From: Shewanella sp. Arc9-LZ
Lineage (GTDB): Bacteria; Pseudomonadota; Gammaproteobacteria; Enterobacterales; Shewanellaceae
Assembly (NCBI RefSeq): GCF_010092445.1
Contig: NZ_CP048031.1
Coordinates: forward strand, 4,464,001 to 4,528,000
Direction: 5' to 3'
DNA: 64,000 nucleotides
In this document: positions 63,554 to 64,000 of the stretch, in pieces
How positions within the stretch are numbered: position 1 is the first letter of the stretch
Layout of the letters: every line of letters begins with the position of its first letter
Translations under genes and position numbers: made by a program
Notes under the pieces: generated by a model
Told to the model about the DNA's origin: nothing
Databases searched by the model: none
What the model saw: the letters and a program-made list of their open reading frames with translations, nothing else

Positions 63554-64000
63554 TGAAATCACATATTGAATCTTTACTAGAACAAACCATCGAATCCTTC
63601 AAACAGCAAGGAATTGTGCCGGCTGATTTTCAAGCTCGCATTCAGGTCGATCGCACTAAAGATAAAAGTCATGGTGACTTAGCGACTAACCTTGCAATGA
63701 TGCTGACTAAAGTTGCTAAAAAGAACCCGCGCGAATTAGCACAGCTTATTATTGATACCTTGCCAGCATCATCTTATGTGGCCAAAGTAGAAATTGCCGG
63801 ACCAGGGTTTATTAACTTTTTCATTGATGACAATGCATTAGCTAATCAACTACAGCAAGCACTGACGAGCGACCATTTAGGAGTGGCTTTACCGACTAAG
63901 CAGACTATCGTTGTCGACTATTCTTCGCCAAACTTAGCCAAAGAAATGCACGTCGGCCACTTACGCTCAACCATCATTGGTGACAGCGTCGTGCGCGCAC
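63554..64000 (+). CDS. argS: arginyl-tRNA synthetase (3' end cut by window)
   Basis: The first 149 codons of ArgS: N-terminal additional domain ([36 protein letters not shown]), FINFFI and the class I HIGH-type motif in [18 protein letters not shown] 63554 has no strong ribosome-binding site, but the sequence fits the family start. The rest lies beyond the right edge. It is preceded by a 183-base gap after priA with no clear terminator. Confidence 0.93.

Overview
The window looks like chromosomal DNA of a gammaproteobacterium of the genus Shewanella, probably a low-GC species. The basis is gene content and order: a complete MSHA type IV pilus locus beside mreBCD-maf-rng-yhdP-nit-tldD on one side and malic enzyme-rpmE-priA-argS on the other, plus an ExeM-type nuclease with a GlyGly-CTERM tail. 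No database search was possible, so the genus is an inference from remembered synteny and protein style. I saw no tRNA, rRNA, insertion sequence, prophage or CRISPR array.

Left part (1-19 kb): a left-truncated deaD RNA helicase gene, a small membrane ORF, an EamA permease, purC, the extracellular nuclease exeM, a methyl-accepting chemotaxis protein, a DUF4397 lipoprotein, pmbA (tldE) divergent from yjgA/darP, an Ig-like lipoprotein, a small lipoprotein, a LysR regulator facing an Asp/Asn beta-hydroxylase, and a secreted TPR-like protein. These are mostly single-gene units separated by clear hairpin terminators.

Middle part (19-35.6 kb, all minus strand): a four-gene exporter (TolC-type channel, HlyD-type adaptor, two ABC-2 permeases) with no ATPase gene beside it. 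It is followed by the housekeeping cell-shape and RNA cluster mreB-mreC-mreD-maf-rng-yhdP-nit-tldD. TldD and its partner PmbA both lie in the window, about 12 kb apart.

Right part (35.7-56.5 kb, all minus strand): the MSHA locus in transcription order mshH, I, I2, J, K, L, M, N, E, G, F, B, A, C, D, O, P, Q. It encodes a CsrD-like regulator, the PilM/N/O/P-like alignment complex, the secretin, an ExeA-like ATPase, a TPR protein, the extension ATPase with an MshEN (c-di-GMP type) domain, the platform protein, major and minor pilins, and the large MshQ protein with lectin-like regions. Many genes overlap by 4-20 bases. A UUCG-capped terminator directly after mshA probably limits expression of the minor-pilin genes. 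The prepilin peptidase and a retraction ATPase are not in the window.

End (56.5-64 kb): malic enzyme, rpmE (zinc-type L31), two neighbouring secreted FimV-like proteins, divergent priA, and the start of argS, cut by the window edge. The FimV-like pair is the least familiar feature. It carries three copies of a FimV/LysM-like module, each bracketed by two cysteines exactly 56 residues apart, which suggests a disulphide-locked periplasmic module. It could be related to cell-wall or pilus functions, but its role is unknown.
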